From Actinoplanes sp. M2I2 (GTDB lineage Bacteria > Actinomycetota > Actinomycetes > Mycobacteriales > Micromonosporaceae): a stretch of 64,000 bases of DNA. Where the stretch lies: assembly GCF_023544445.1 (NCBI RefSeq), contig NZ_JALPVJ010000014.1, positions 186,001-250,000 on the forward strand, read 5' to 3'. The notes beneath the pieces are model-generated. The model worked only from the letters and a program-made list of their open reading frames with translations. It was not told the DNA's origin and did not search any database. Numbering within the stretch: position 1 is the first letter of the stretch; each line of letters begins with the position of its first letter. The position numbers and the translations under genes were made by a program. Positions 25,027 to 32,771 of this stretch are shown piece after piece.

Positions 25027-25578
25027 ATGACTGCCGATGTCGTCGACATCCTGACCAGTGACCACCGGGACGTGACCGCCCTGATCGGCGAGATCCGGAC
25101 GGTACGCGACCCGATGATCCGGCGCGACCTGACCGACACCGCGATCAGCGAGCTCGTGCGGCACGCGGTGGCCGAGGAGATGTACGTCTATCCGGCGATG
25201 AAGAAGTATCTGCCCGACGGCGACAAGGCGGTCGAGCACGACGTCGAGGAGCACAAGGAGCTCGAGGAGGCCATGAAGCGCCTCGAGGACGTCGACGTGG
25301 ACAGCACCGCGTTCGAGGAGGCGCTGGGCAAGCTCGAGACGATCCTGGCCGACCACGTCCAGGACGAGGAGACCGAGCAGTTCCCGGAGCTGCGCCGCCG
25401 GGTGCCGGCCGACGAGCTGGTCGAGCTGGCCGGCAAGGTCGAGACGGCCAAGAAGCTCGCCCCGACCCGCCCGCACCCGGGCGCCCCCAACAATGAGCTG
25501 TTCCACAAGCTCGTCGGGCCCGGCGTCGGTCTGGTCGACCGTCTGCGCGACAAGCTCACCGGCCGGGCCACCAAGTAG
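25027..25578 (+). CDS. Hemerythrin HHE domain protein
   Basis: The 183-residue helical protein has the di-iron ligand pattern of HHE domains: SDHRDVTALI near residue 11, HAVAEEMYVYPAM near 46, HDVEEHKELEEAM near 73-86 and DHVQDEETEQFPEL near 110. Such proteins bind O2 or NO, or handle iron and redox stress, in the cytoplasm. GAGGAGA at 25016-25022 precedes ATG 25027. Its stop abuts that of the convergent DUF1501 gene with no space for a terminator. Confidence 0.92.
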   Translation: MTADVVDILTSDHRDVTALIGEIRTVRDPMIRRDLTDTAISELVRHAVAEEMYVYPAMKKYLPDGDKAVEHDVEEHKELEEAMKRLEDVDVDSTAFEEALGKLETILADHVQDEETEQFPELRRRVPADELVELAGKVETAKKLAPTRPHPGAPNNELFHKLVGPGVGLVDRLRDKLTGRATK

Positions 25579-26781
25579 TCAGGCGCTTAGCTTCAGCCGG
25601 CCGGTCCAGCCGTCGAGCACCCTTTCGGGGTCGCTGCCGAGGACGTCGGCGAGCAGCAGGGCGTAGACGTCCCGGAAGTCGGTGGTGAACTTCAGGTCGC
25701 CGTCGTCGAGGTCGGTCAGGCTGGGCTGCTCGCCGTGCAGGCCGCCGCGGATGCCGTCGCCGAGCAGGAACATGGGGGACGCGGTGCCGTGGTCGGTGCC
25801 GTCGGAGGCGTTCGCGCGCACCCGGCGGCCGAACTCGGAGTAGACGGCGGTGACCACGCCGTGGCCGGCCATGCGAGAGGCGAACGCCGCCAGCGGCTTG
25901 TCCAGCTTGGCGAGCAGCGTCTTCTGCGCGTCCTTGCCGTCGGCGTGCAGGTCGAAGCCGCCCAGCGACACCGAGTAGACGCGGGTCGCCACGCCCGCCT
26001 CGACGCAGCGGGCCACCAGGTCGAGCTGCTGGTCGAGCGGCGGGGCGGCCCCACCGGTCGCGGTCGCCGGGGCCTCGGTGTCGTCGTCCTCGGCCAGGGG
26101 CGCCGACGCGATCAGGTCGCGCACCCGGGCCAGGTCGGTGAAGCAGGCCGCCGCCCGGGCCCGGGCGGCCGACTCCCCCGGCTCCGGCCGGCCGAGGTGG
26201 CCCAGCTGCTCCGGGGTCACCCCGGCGGGCAGTTTCAGCTCGCCGCCCGGGACGGTGGCGCCCGCGCTGCCGGACCCGGCCAGCAGCGGCGGCAGCACCG
26301 GCTCGAACGAGATCGCCAGGCGCGGGTCGCCGCCGGCCGTATCGAGCCAGCGGCCCAGCCAGCCGGTCGTGCCGGGCCGGTCGGGCTGGGCGGTCTGCCA
26401 GATGTCCATCGACTGGAAGTGGCTGCGGTTCGGCCGGGGGTAGCCGACGCCGCGGATGATCGCCAGCCGGCCCTCGCCGAACAGCTTGTGCAGGCCGGGC
26501 AGGCCGGGGTTGAGCGCTTCGCCCTCACCCAGGTCGAGCATTTCCTCGGGCTGGTAGGTGAAGTCCGGGCGGGCGGCGGCGTAGGCCGGGTCGGCGTACG
26601 GGATGACCGTGTTCAGCCCGTCGTTGCCGCCGTAGAGCGTGATCAGCACGAGCGTCCTCGCGGCCGGGTCACGGTCGCCGGCGGTCGCGAGGATCTCGCG
26701 CAGCCCGAGGGTGGTCGCCGCCGCCGCGCCCGCGGTGACGCCGCTGGCGATCAGGAACCGCCGTCTGGTCAGGGCATCCAT
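25579..26781 (-). CDS. DUF1501 family protein with Tat signal
   Basis: The 400-residue protein begins with a twin-arginine signal (TRRRFLIASGVTAGAAAA), indicating export in folded form. The body has the DUF1501 pattern: TLVLITLYGGNDGLNTVIPY near residue 45, a central SRSHFQSMDIW-like segment (NRSHFQSMDIWQTA) and the late TAVYSEFGRRVRANASDGTDHGT. DUF1501 resembles the alkaline phosphatase/sulfatase fold. It is the second gene of a pair with DUF1800, 10 bp apart, with GGAGA before its ATG. The role of this pair is unknown. Confidence 0.92.
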   Translation of the reverse strand: MDALTRRRFLIASGVTAGAAAATTLGLREILATAGDRDPAARTLVLITLYGGNDGLNTVIPYADPAYAAARPDFTYQPEEMLDLGEGEALNPGLPGLHKLFGEGRLAIIRGVGYPRPNRSHFQSMDIWQTAQPDRPGTTGWLGRWLDTAGGDPRLAISFEPVLPPLLAGSGSAGATVPGGELKLPAGVTPEQLGHLGRPEPGESAARARAAACFTDLARVRDLIASAPLAEDDDTEAPATATGGAAPPLDQQLDLVARCVEAGVATRVYSVSLGGFDLHADGKDAQKTLLAKLDKPLAAFASRMAGHGVVTAVYSEFGRRVRANASDGTDHGTASPMFLLGDGIRGGLHGEQPSLTDLDDGDLKFTTDFRDVYALLLADVLGSDPERVLDGWTGRLKLSA

Positions 26782-26791
26782 GTCGATCTCC

Positions 26792-28012
26792 TCAGTGGAC
26801 GGCGTATTCGGGGCTGGCCAGGCCGAGCGCGAGCAACTTCTCGGGGTCCTTGGTGCCGCTGAGCGCGGCCCGGGTGCGGTCGCTCCAGCCGTCGACGACG
26901 AGCCGGTCGGCCAGCGCGTCGAGGCGGTCGGCGCCGGTGAGCCCGTCGACCTCGGCCCGGGCGGCCAGTTTCTGCCCGGCCCGCAGGCGGGTCAGCGTGG
27001 ACGACGTGGTGAGCCAGGCCGCGCCCTCGGGCCACCCGCCGACCGACGGCGGCCGCAGCGGCACCTGTCCCAGCGCGCGCAGGACCGGCTCCGCCCCCTC
27101 GGGCGGCAGTGCCAGGTGACGCAGCGCGCCGATCAGCCATTCGACGGGCTGCTTGACCAGGGTGCCGGCGGTCGCGGCGAACTCGGGGGCCGTGCAGACG
27201 GCCTTCAGCAGGGCTGTGGTGGTGCGCCCGGCCGCCGCGACCCCCGGGGGCGGCGTCCCCGGGCCGCCGTAGCGCGCCCACAGCCGGCCGGCCACGAACG
27301 GCACGTGGGCCGGGTGCCGGACGAGCAGGTCCGCGTACGCGTCGACGCCCTGGACAGCGTCGCGGCCGAGCAGGGTGACGGGCTGATCGTCGTGCCGCCG
27401 GGGGACGAGACGCGTCCGGCCGGTGGCCCGGTCGACCTGCCACCCGGTGAGGACCCGCGCCCCGGCCTTGACGTCCGCCTCGGTGTAGGCGCCGGCGCCC
27501 AGCGTGAACAGCTCCATGACTTCACGGGCGAGGTTCTCGTTGGGCGCCTTGCGGGTGTTCTTCTGCCCGTCCAGCCACAGGATGAGCGCGGGGTCGCGCA
27601 GCATCGCCCGGACCAGCGGACCGGTGTCGCCCCACCCGTACCGCCGGAAGGTCTGTTGCTGGGCGAGCATGAGGGGGGCCGAGCGCACCTTCTGGACGCT
27701 GGTCGCCCAGTGCCCGTGCCAGAAGAAGGTGAGCTTCTCGGCCGCTCCCCCGGCCACCATCCGGGTCAGCCACCAGCGCGTCAGCACGGTGACCTGCTCG
27801 CGCTGGGCCTTGCGGGCGGCCTGCCGTTGCTCCCGGCTGTCGCCGGCCGCCGGGGCCGTCTCCAGCGGGGGCGGATCCGGCGAGGCCACCGGGCGCAGCA
27901 GCCTCTCCACGGTGGCGTCGTATCCGGCTCGCACGGCGGCGTCCACCTCGGCCGAGGTGGGCCCGAAGGTGAGCCGGCGCAGCAGATGCGACACCTGGCG
28001 TCGGTCAGTCAT
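26792..28012 (-). CDS. DUF1800 family protein
   Basis: The 406-residue protein shows DUF1800 marks: HLLRRLTFGPTSAEVDAAV near residue 10, LTFFWHGHWATS near 100 (usually WHNHF), NENLAREVMELFTLG near 170 and a late SVGGWPEGAAWLTTSSTLTRL. It has no obvious signal peptide, unlike its partner. DUF1800 and DUF1501 genes are paired in many bacteria; function is not established. It is the upstream gene of the pair and its ATG is at 28012. Confidence 0.9.
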   Translation of the reverse strand: MTDRRQVSHLLRRLTFGPTSAEVDAAVRAGYDATVERLLRPVASPDPPPLETAPAAGDSREQRQAARKAQREQVTVLTRWWLTRMVAGGAAEKLTFFWHGHWATSVQKVRSAPLMLAQQQTFRRYGWGDTGPLVRAMLRDPALILWLDGQKNTRKAPNENLAREVMELFTLGAGAYTEADVKAGARVLTGWQVDRATGRTRLVPRRHDDQPVTLLGRDAVQGVDAYADLLVRHPAHVPFVAGRLWARYGGPGTPPPGVAAAGRTTTALLKAVCTAPEFAATAGTLVKQPVEWLIGALRHLALPPEGAEPVLRALGQVPLRPPSVGGWPEGAAWLTTSSTLTRLRAGQKLAARAEVDGLTGADRLDALADRLVVDGWSDRTRAALSGTKDPEKLLALGLASPEYAVH

Positions 28013-28070
28013 GCCGGCGACGCTAGGGGGCCTTTGTCAGGGTTGGGTAAAGGCTGGGTGCGGGCTGTGT

Positions 28071-28979
28071 TCAGGCCGTCTGGAACGACCGCCGCGAGAG
28101 GCCCAGGGAGTAGCCGTCGAGCGTGGTGACCACCGGGGCGGCCGGGTCGGCGGCCGCGCCGAGCGTGACGAAGAGCGGCGTGAAGTGCTCGACCGTGGGG
28201 TGCGAGAACGGCATGCCGGGGGCGGCGCTGCGGAAGCGGGCCAGCTCGGCGACGTCGCCGCGGTCGAGGGCGTCGGCGGCCCAGGAGTCGAAGTCGGCCG
28301 ACCAGCCGGGCACCTTGTTGTCGACGAACTGCTCGCGGGTGAGGAACGGCAGGCCGTGGGTCATGTGGCCGGAGCCGACGACGAGCACGCCCTGCTCGCG
28401 CAGCGGGCGCAGTCGCTCGCCCAGGGCGAGCAGCCGGTCCGGGTCGTCGGTCGGCAGGCTGAGCTGCAGCACCGGGACGTCGGCGGCCGGATACATGATC
28501 TTCAGCGGCACCCAGGCGCCGTGGTCGAGACCGCGCCGGTTGTGCTCGTGCACCTGCTCGCTGCCCGGCATCATCGCGGTGACCTGCCGGGCCAGCGCGC
28601 CGGCGTCCGGGGTGTCGTAGCGGAACGTGTAGTAGAGCGGGTCGAAGCCGCCGAAGTCGTAGACCAGCTCGCTCGGCCGCGCGGCGCTGACCGACAGCGG
28701 GGCCGACTCCCAGTGGGCGCTGACGACCAGGATCGCCTTGGGCTTGGGCAGGGCGCGGGCCCACCGGCGCAGCGGGTTCAGCCACTCCGGGTTCTCGAAC
28801 GGCATGGGTCCGCCGCCGTGGCTGACGTAGAGGCTGGGCAGCGGGCCGTCCGCGGGCGTCCACTCGCGGTGCGGGTCGGCGGCCTCGGCCGCGGCGGCCC
28901 GGCGCACGTGCTGCGCGAACGGGTGGGCGACCGGGATGCCGGCGTCGGCCACCGCGGTGGTGCTGGGCGTGCTGGTCAT
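28071..28979 (-). CDS. DODA-type extradiol ring-opening dioxygenase (LigB fold)
   Basis: The 302-residue enzyme has the DODA pattern: SLYVSHGGGPMPFENPEW near residue 49 (metal-binding His), ILVVSAHWES near 84 (second His), a central GLDHGAWVPLKIMYP and VVGSGHMTHGLPF (third His). Such enzymes use non-haem metal and O2 to cleave catechol-type rings, or have related oxidative roles. It is transcribed towards the DUF1800 gene. Three 18-bp direct repeats lie just upstream and probably hold operator sites. Confidence 0.9.
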   Translation of the reverse strand: MTSTPSTTAVADAGIPVAHPFAQHVRRAAAAEAADPHREWTPADGPLPSLYVSHGGGPMPFENPEWLNPLRRWARALPKPKAILVVSAHWESAPLSVSAARPSELVYDFGGFDPLYYTFRYDTPDAGALARQVTAMMPGSEQVHEHNRRGLDHGAWVPLKIMYPAADVPVLQLSLPTDDPDRLLALGERLRPLREQGVLVVGSGHMTHGLPFLTREQFVDNKVPGWSADFDSWAADALDRGDVAELARFRSAAPGMPFSHPTVEHFTPLFVTLGAAADPAAPVVTTLDGYSLGLSRRSFQTA

Positions 28980-29009
28980 GCGAGCTCCCGGCGTTCGGTT
29001 CCACGACTG

Positions 29010-29101
29010 TTACTTGAAGCGCGACTGTTACTTGAAGCGCGGCAATTACTTGAAGCCTCAAGCTATGGTCCACGATACGCCAATTGCTTGTACCGTCAAG
29101 T
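29010..29101. promoter_or_regulatory. Iterated TTACTTGAAGC elements upstream of the dioxygenase
   Basis: TTACTTGAAGC occurs at 29010-29020, 29028-29038 and 29046-29056, exactly 18 bp apart. The third runs into the inverted repeat CTTGA-AGCC-TCAAG (29049-29062), and a reverse TCAAGTA lies at 29095-29101. TTGA-N4-TCAA half sites recall MarR/MhqR-type operators that control ring-cleaving dioxygenases. No such regulator gene is adjacent. Confidence 0.55.
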
Positions 29102-29149
29102 ATTTAGCGGGCGGCGATGGCCGCCGTCACGTTAGGTCGTGCACCGGAG

Positions 29150-29689
29150 TCAGCGGGAGGCCAGCCACTGCTCGCGCGTCAGGCCGTACATCAGGGACTG
29201 CTCGGTGCCGGGCATTGGGCGCAGGCCCAGTCGGAGCATGAGGCCCCACGACGCGTCGTTGCCCGGATCGCAGCCGGCGGTCACCGCGCGCAGGCCGGCC
29301 GGGCCGAACAGGTGGCCCAGAAAGGCCTCCATCGCCTCCCGGGCATAGCCCTGACCGTGATAGCGAGGATCGAACTGGAATCCCACGTCGCCCGCGTGGT
29401 CACGATCGGAGGCCAGCCAGACGCCCACGTCGCCGATGACCCGGTCGTCGGCCACGTGGTGAACGGCGAAACCGTGCCACGCGTCCAGCTGGTCGTCGTC
29501 GAGCACCGCCTGGGCGGCGAGATACTCGAGGGCCTGGTCGGCGGTCATCGGCGCGCCGGGCAGGTATCGGCGCACCGCCGGATCACTCTGGTAGGACAGG
29601 AAGTCGGCCAGGTCGCCGCTGGTGAAGCGCCGGACGACCAGCCGTGGCGTCGTTATCGCGTCCTCTCGCACCGCGGGAGCATGACACAC
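29150..29689 (-). CDS. GNAT family N-acetyltransferase (RimJ-like)
   Basis: The 179-residue protein has the GNAT pattern ITTPRLVVRRFTSGDLADFL near residue 11, strand 4 and 5 as VIGDVGVWLA, and motif A as FQFDPRYHGQGYAREAMEAFL near residues 105-125 with the acetyl-CoA loop Y-H-G-Q-G-Y-A. The acceptor is unknown. Start is GTG 29689, 12 bp after the stop of the aminotransferase gene, so the two form an operon; GTG 29671 is an alternative start. Confidence 0.87.
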   Translation of the reverse strand: MCHAPAVREDAITTPRLVVRRFTSGDLADFLSYQSDPAVRRYLPGAPMTADQALEYLAAQAVLDDDQLDAWHGFAVHHVADDRVIGDVGVWLASDRDHAGDVGFQFDPRYHGQGYAREAMEAFLGHLFGPAGLRAVTAGCDPGNDASWGLMLRLGLRPMPGTEQSLMYGLTREQWLASR

Positions 29690-29701
29690 CGGCCGTCCGC
29701 C

Positions 29702-31390
29702 CTACAGCAGCGGCGTGCCGTCTCCGGGCCGGCCCGGCCAGCCGTCCAGGCACTCGTCGGGGAGCAGGAACCAGCGCAGCTTCTCGAAAGCGGCCGGGAG
29801 CCGGGCGCCGTCGCCGTCGATCGGGGCCGGACGGCTCGTCAGGATGGACCGGGCCGCGACCAGCTGCTCCTCGAGGACGTCCTCGCCCAGCCGGGGTGGC
29901 ACCGGCGGCCGGGTCACCGTGCCGTCGGCGGCGAGTCTCAGGTCGGTCAGCCGGGGCAGCACCTTGGGCCCGCGGACGTGGCACCACTGGCCGGTGAGCG
30001 GGTCGAAGCGGTAGTCGGGCAGCAGGTGGGCGCCGTGCCGGGCGATCAGGACGACCGACTCGATCACGTAGTCGGCCACCGTGTCCGACCAGAAGTACGG
30101 GAAGTTCAGGCGGGACCAGCCGGGCTTGATGCCTTCCCAGCCGTCCTCGATCTCGTGCTGGAAGCGGTGCGAGAGCTCGGCGCCGATGCCCAGCAGGCGG
30201 TGACCGTACGGTCCGGCGCAGGAGCAACCGCCCCGGGCCTGGATGCCGAACAGGTCGTTGAGCAGCGTGACCACGTAGTTGTGGTGCAGGTAGTGGGTGC
30301 CCGAGCGGAGCTGGAACGAGACGATCGGCAGGCGGTCCGCGTCCCGGTCGCCCAGGATCTCGATGCGGTCGTCGGTGGCCCAGCGGTCGCGCGCCCGCTG
30401 CCACAGTCGGTGTTCCTGGGCGGTGATCAGTTCGGTGCCGACCGACTCTTTCACGGCGAAGACCAGGCCGGCCCGGATCGACTCGACGATGGCCGGGGTG
30501 CCGCCCTCCTCGCGGGCGATCGGGTCGTCCAGGTAGCGGTGGCTGTCGGGGTCGACGAACGCGACTGTGCCGCCGCCGGGAACCGTGGGGACCCGGTTGA
30601 GCAGCAGATGGCGGCCGACGACCAGGACGCCGGGCGTCTGCGGGCCACCCGGGAACTTGTGCGGGGACAGGAAGACGGCGTCCTTGTCGCGCATGCTGAT
30701 GGGCAGGTAGGGGCCACCGGCCGCGTAGTCCCACACCGACAGGGCCCCGTGCTCGCGCAGCACGGCCGCGATGGCCGCGACGTCGGTGAGCAGGCCGGTC
30801 ACGTTCGAGGCGGCGCTGAAGCTGCCGAGGAGCAACGGCCTTTCCCCGTACGCCCGGAGGTGCTCCCGCAGGTCGTCGAGATCGGGCCGGCCGCGGCCGT
30901 CGCTGCCGATCTCGACCACGTCGGCGATCGACTCGCGCCAGGGCAGGACGTTCGAGTGGTGCTCGTACGGGCCGACGAAGACGACCGGGCGCTCGGCCGG
31001 TGGGATCCGGGCGCTCCAGCCGTACCGGTCGTCGAGGTTCTCGGGGACGCGCAGGCCGAGCAGGGCGACGAGCTTGTTCACCGCCGTCGTCGAGCCGGAG
31101 CCGCAGAACAGCACCACGTCGTCGGGGCCGGCGCCGACCGAGCGGTGGATGAGCTCGCGGGCCTGCTCGCGGAACGCCCCGGTCCGGGCGCCGGTCGCCG
31201 AGGCTTCGGTGTGGGTGTTGGCATAACCGGTCAGGACCGTGTCGCGGATGTGGTCCTCGACGAAATCGAGCGCCTGCGCGGAGGCGGTCTGGTCGGCGTA
31301 CGTGACGCGGCGCGGCCCGAACGGCCCGTCGATCACCGAGCCGGTGCCGATCGAACCCTCACGCAGCCGCCGCAGAATCGGTGTGTCCAT
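29702..31390 (-). CDS. Aminotransferase class V (cysteine desulfurase-like) PLP enzyme
   Basis: The 562-residue protein is a fold-type I PLP enzyme resembling SufS/NifS: YADQTASAQAL near residue 30, CGSGSTTAVNKLV near 95, EHHSNVLPWRE near 130, SVWDYAAGGPYLPI near 200 and the PLP-lysine motif SPHKFPGGPQTPGVL near 222. Cys in QARGGCSCAG near 365 lies where some desulfurases have the active Cys. It is ~150 residues longer than SufS, with extra C-terminal sequence. ATG 31390 follows GGAGGA. No other Fe-S genes are near, so the sulfur role is only possible. Confidence 0.83.
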   Translation of the reverse strand: MDTPILRRLREGSIGTGSVIDGPFGPRRVTYADQTASAQALDFVEDHIRDTVLTGYANTHTEASATGARTGAFREQARELIHRSVGAGPDDVVLFCGSGSTTAVNKLVALLGLRVPENLDDRYGWSARIPPAERPVVFVGPYEHHSNVLPWRESIADVVEIGSDGRGRPDLDDLREHLRAYGERPLLLGSFSAASNVTGLLTDVAAIAAVLREHGALSVWDYAAGGPYLPISMRDKDAVFLSPHKFPGGPQTPGVLVVGRHLLLNRVPTVPGGGTVAFVDPDSHRYLDDPIAREEGGTPAIVESIRAGLVFAVKESVGTELITAQEHRLWQRARDRWATDDRIEILGDRDADRLPIVSFQLRSGTHYLHHNYVVTLLNDLFGIQARGGCSCAGPYGHRLLGIGAELSHRFQHEIEDGWEGIKPGWSRLNFPYFWSDTVADYVIESVVLIARHGAHLLPDYRFDPLTGQWCHVRGPKVLPRLTDLRLAADGTVTRPPVPPRLGEDVLEEQLVAARSILTSRPAPIDGDGARLPAAFEKLRWFLLPDECLDGWPGRPGDGTPLL

Positions 31391-31472
31391 GGCTTCCTCC
31401 GCGTCCCACGCACACCGCCACGCGGGTCCCGCGCGCCGGTGACGTGGCCCCAGAGTGCGGCCTGACCAGCCC

Positions 31473-31503
31473 GTTGTCACGTCTCTGCGAGAAATGAGAC
31501 AAC
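31473..31503. promoter_or_regulatory. Inverted repeat upstream of the aminotransferase
   Basis: GTTGTC (31473-31478) and GACAAC (31498-31503) flank an inner pair GTCTC (31481-31485) and GAGAC (31496-31500). It lies about 85-110 bp upstream of the aminotransferase start and next to the end of the lipoprotein gene, so it may be an operator or a weak terminator. Confidence 0.3.
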
Positions 31504-31506
31504 CGC

Positions 31507-32073
31507 TCAGCCCGGCTGCAGGAGGTCGGAGTAGTCACTGCTGCGCAGCGGCGCACCGGTGAGCGTGCCATCGGAACGCGGCACTTCGAGCGGCTGCCCG
31601 GCCCGGGTGAACAGCACCGTGCCCACGTCCGCGCGCGCCGTCAGCGTGCACACGATCTGCCCGTACGCCAGGATCTCGTCGTTGCGGGCGTTGCCCTCGT
31701 CGACCTCGGGGAAGCCGACGGTCACCTCGGCGCCCGCGATCTCCTCCGCGGTGAGCGTGAGCCCGGACAGCGCCGTGCCCAGGCCGGCCGTCCGCTCGGC
31801 GGCGGTGGGCCCGGCCGTCAGGGTGTTGAGTTGCGCCTGGACGGCGGGATAGGCGGGCGTGCGCCGCACGGTCTGCACCAGCCGGCCGTCGCGCACCAGG
31901 CAGAGCACCTGCGCCACCTCGCCGTTGGCGACCGCCGGCCCGGCGCCCGGCGTGGTCAGCGGGTGCCGGGGCAGGTCGACGCCGTGCGGTTCGTCCTGGG
32001 CGCGTACGCCGCAGCCCCCGAGCAGCACGACGGCCGCCGTCAGAGCCGTCCCGAGCCGCCGCATCCACCCCAT
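31507..32073 (-). CDS. GerMN domain lipoprotein
   Basis: The 188-residue protein has a lipoprotein signal with lipobox LLGGC (Cys21), so it is anchored outside the membrane. The remainder fits the GerMN (sporulation/germination) domain: VAQVLCLVRDGRLVQTVRRTP, LNTLTAGPTAAERTAGLGTAL, the central VTVGFPEV and AYGQIVCTLTA. GerMN domains occur in LpqB, the lipoprotein partner of the MtrAB two-component system. Here a two-component system lies 0.7 kb away and shares an upstream direct-repeat element with this gene, suggesting a common regulon. Confidence 0.85.
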   Translation of the reverse strand: MGWMRRLGTALTAAVVLLGGCGVRAQDEPHGVDLPRHPLTTPGAGPAVANGEVAQVLCLVRDGRLVQTVRRTPAYPAVQAQLNTLTAGPTAAERTAGLGTALSGLTLTAEEIAGAEVTVGFPEVDEGNARNDEILAYGQIVCTLTARADVGTVLFTRAGQPLEVPRSDGTLTGAPLRSSDYSDLLQPG

Positions 32074-32105
32074 GATGCCCCGCGACCGGCCGGCATCCGG
32101 ACTCC

Positions 32106-32120
32106 GTCATGGAACTGTCA
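32106..32120. promoter_or_regulatory. TGAC direct-repeat element upstream of GerMN gene (site 1)
   Basis: On the minus strand the sequence reads TGACAGTTCCATGAC, two TGAC half sites 11 bp apart, 33 bp before the GerMN start and 46 bp before the divergent membrane protein start. The 11-bp spacing of direct repeats is typical of OmpR/PhoB-type regulators. A near copy precedes the response regulator gene at 34836-34850, with similarity extending about 25 bp beyond. Confidence 0.55.
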
Positions 32121-32166
32121 TATCGCCGGAGAACTTCCGCCAACCTCGACGGGCACTGTGGGGAGC

Positions 32167-32451
32167 ATGACGGTCACCAGTCTGGTCACCGCCGTCGTCA
32201 TCGGCGGCGCCCTGGGCGTCGCCGGGCACCTGCTGACGAAGGCGGACCGCCGGGTCCCCTTCTGGCTGCCCCCGACGGTCGGCGTCGGCGCGGCCGTGTT
32301 CGCCACGACCGTCGCCCGCATCGCCGCCGACCTGCCCACGGGGCTGAGCCTGGCCGAGCTGACCCTGCAGGTGGTGTTCGGCGGGGCCGGGGTGGCCGCC
32401 GTGGTGACCACCGGCGACCGCCGAACGCCCGAGAAGGAGGGCCTCCGATGA
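32167..32451 (+). CDS. Small integral membrane protein (94 aa), hypothetical
   Basis: The protein has three hydrophobic stretches (residues 4-22, 33-51, 60-80) and a short charged tail, so it is a small membrane protein. No family is recognised with certainty. GGGGAG precedes ATG 32167. Its stop overlaps the STAS gene start by ATGA, so the two are translationally coupled. The promoter region is shared with the divergent GerMN lipoprotein and contains the TGAC element. Confidence 0.7.
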   Translation: MTVTSLVTAVVIGGALGVAGHLLTKADRRVPFWLPPTVGVGAAVFATTVARIAADLPTGLSLAELTLQVVFGGAGVAAVVTTGDRRTPEKEGLR

Positions 32452-32771
32452 CCGACGTACGCGACGACCTCGACACAGCAGTCGTCACCCCGCTCAGCGA
32501 TCTGGACGCGGCCGCCGTGGAGCTGCTGCGCGAGTCGCTGACCGAGGCCGTCCGTGATCATCGGTACGTCGTGGTGGACCTGCACGCGGCCCCGACCATC
32601 GACTCGGCCGGGCTGAGCATGCTCGTGCGCGCCTACAACGAGGCCAAGGGCAACGGCGGCACCCTGGCCCTGGCCGCGCCTTCGCGGTACGTCGTGACGG
32701 TGCTGCACACCATGAAGCTGCACCAGGTCTTCCCGTTGTACCCGGACGTCGACGCCGCGCTCAGCGCGTAG
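32448..32771 (+). CDS. STAS domain protein (anti-anti-sigma factor type)
   Basis: The 107-residue protein is a stand-alone STAS domain: strand VVTPLSDLDAAAVELL, then YVVVDLHAAPTIDSAGLSML near residues 41-60 and later GGTLALAAPS. The Asp-Ser pair in TIDSAGL is where SpoIIAA-type proteins are phosphorylated by an anti-sigma kinase. No kinase or sigma factor gene is next to it. It is coupled to a small membrane protein, and its last 11 bp overlap the end of the convergent sensor kinase gene. Confidence 0.88.
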   Translation: MTDVRDDLDTAVVTPLSDLDAAAVELLRESLTEAVRDHRYVVVDLHAAPTIDSAGLSMLVRAYNEAKGNGGTLALAAPSRYVVTVLHTMKLHQVFPLYPDVDAALSA

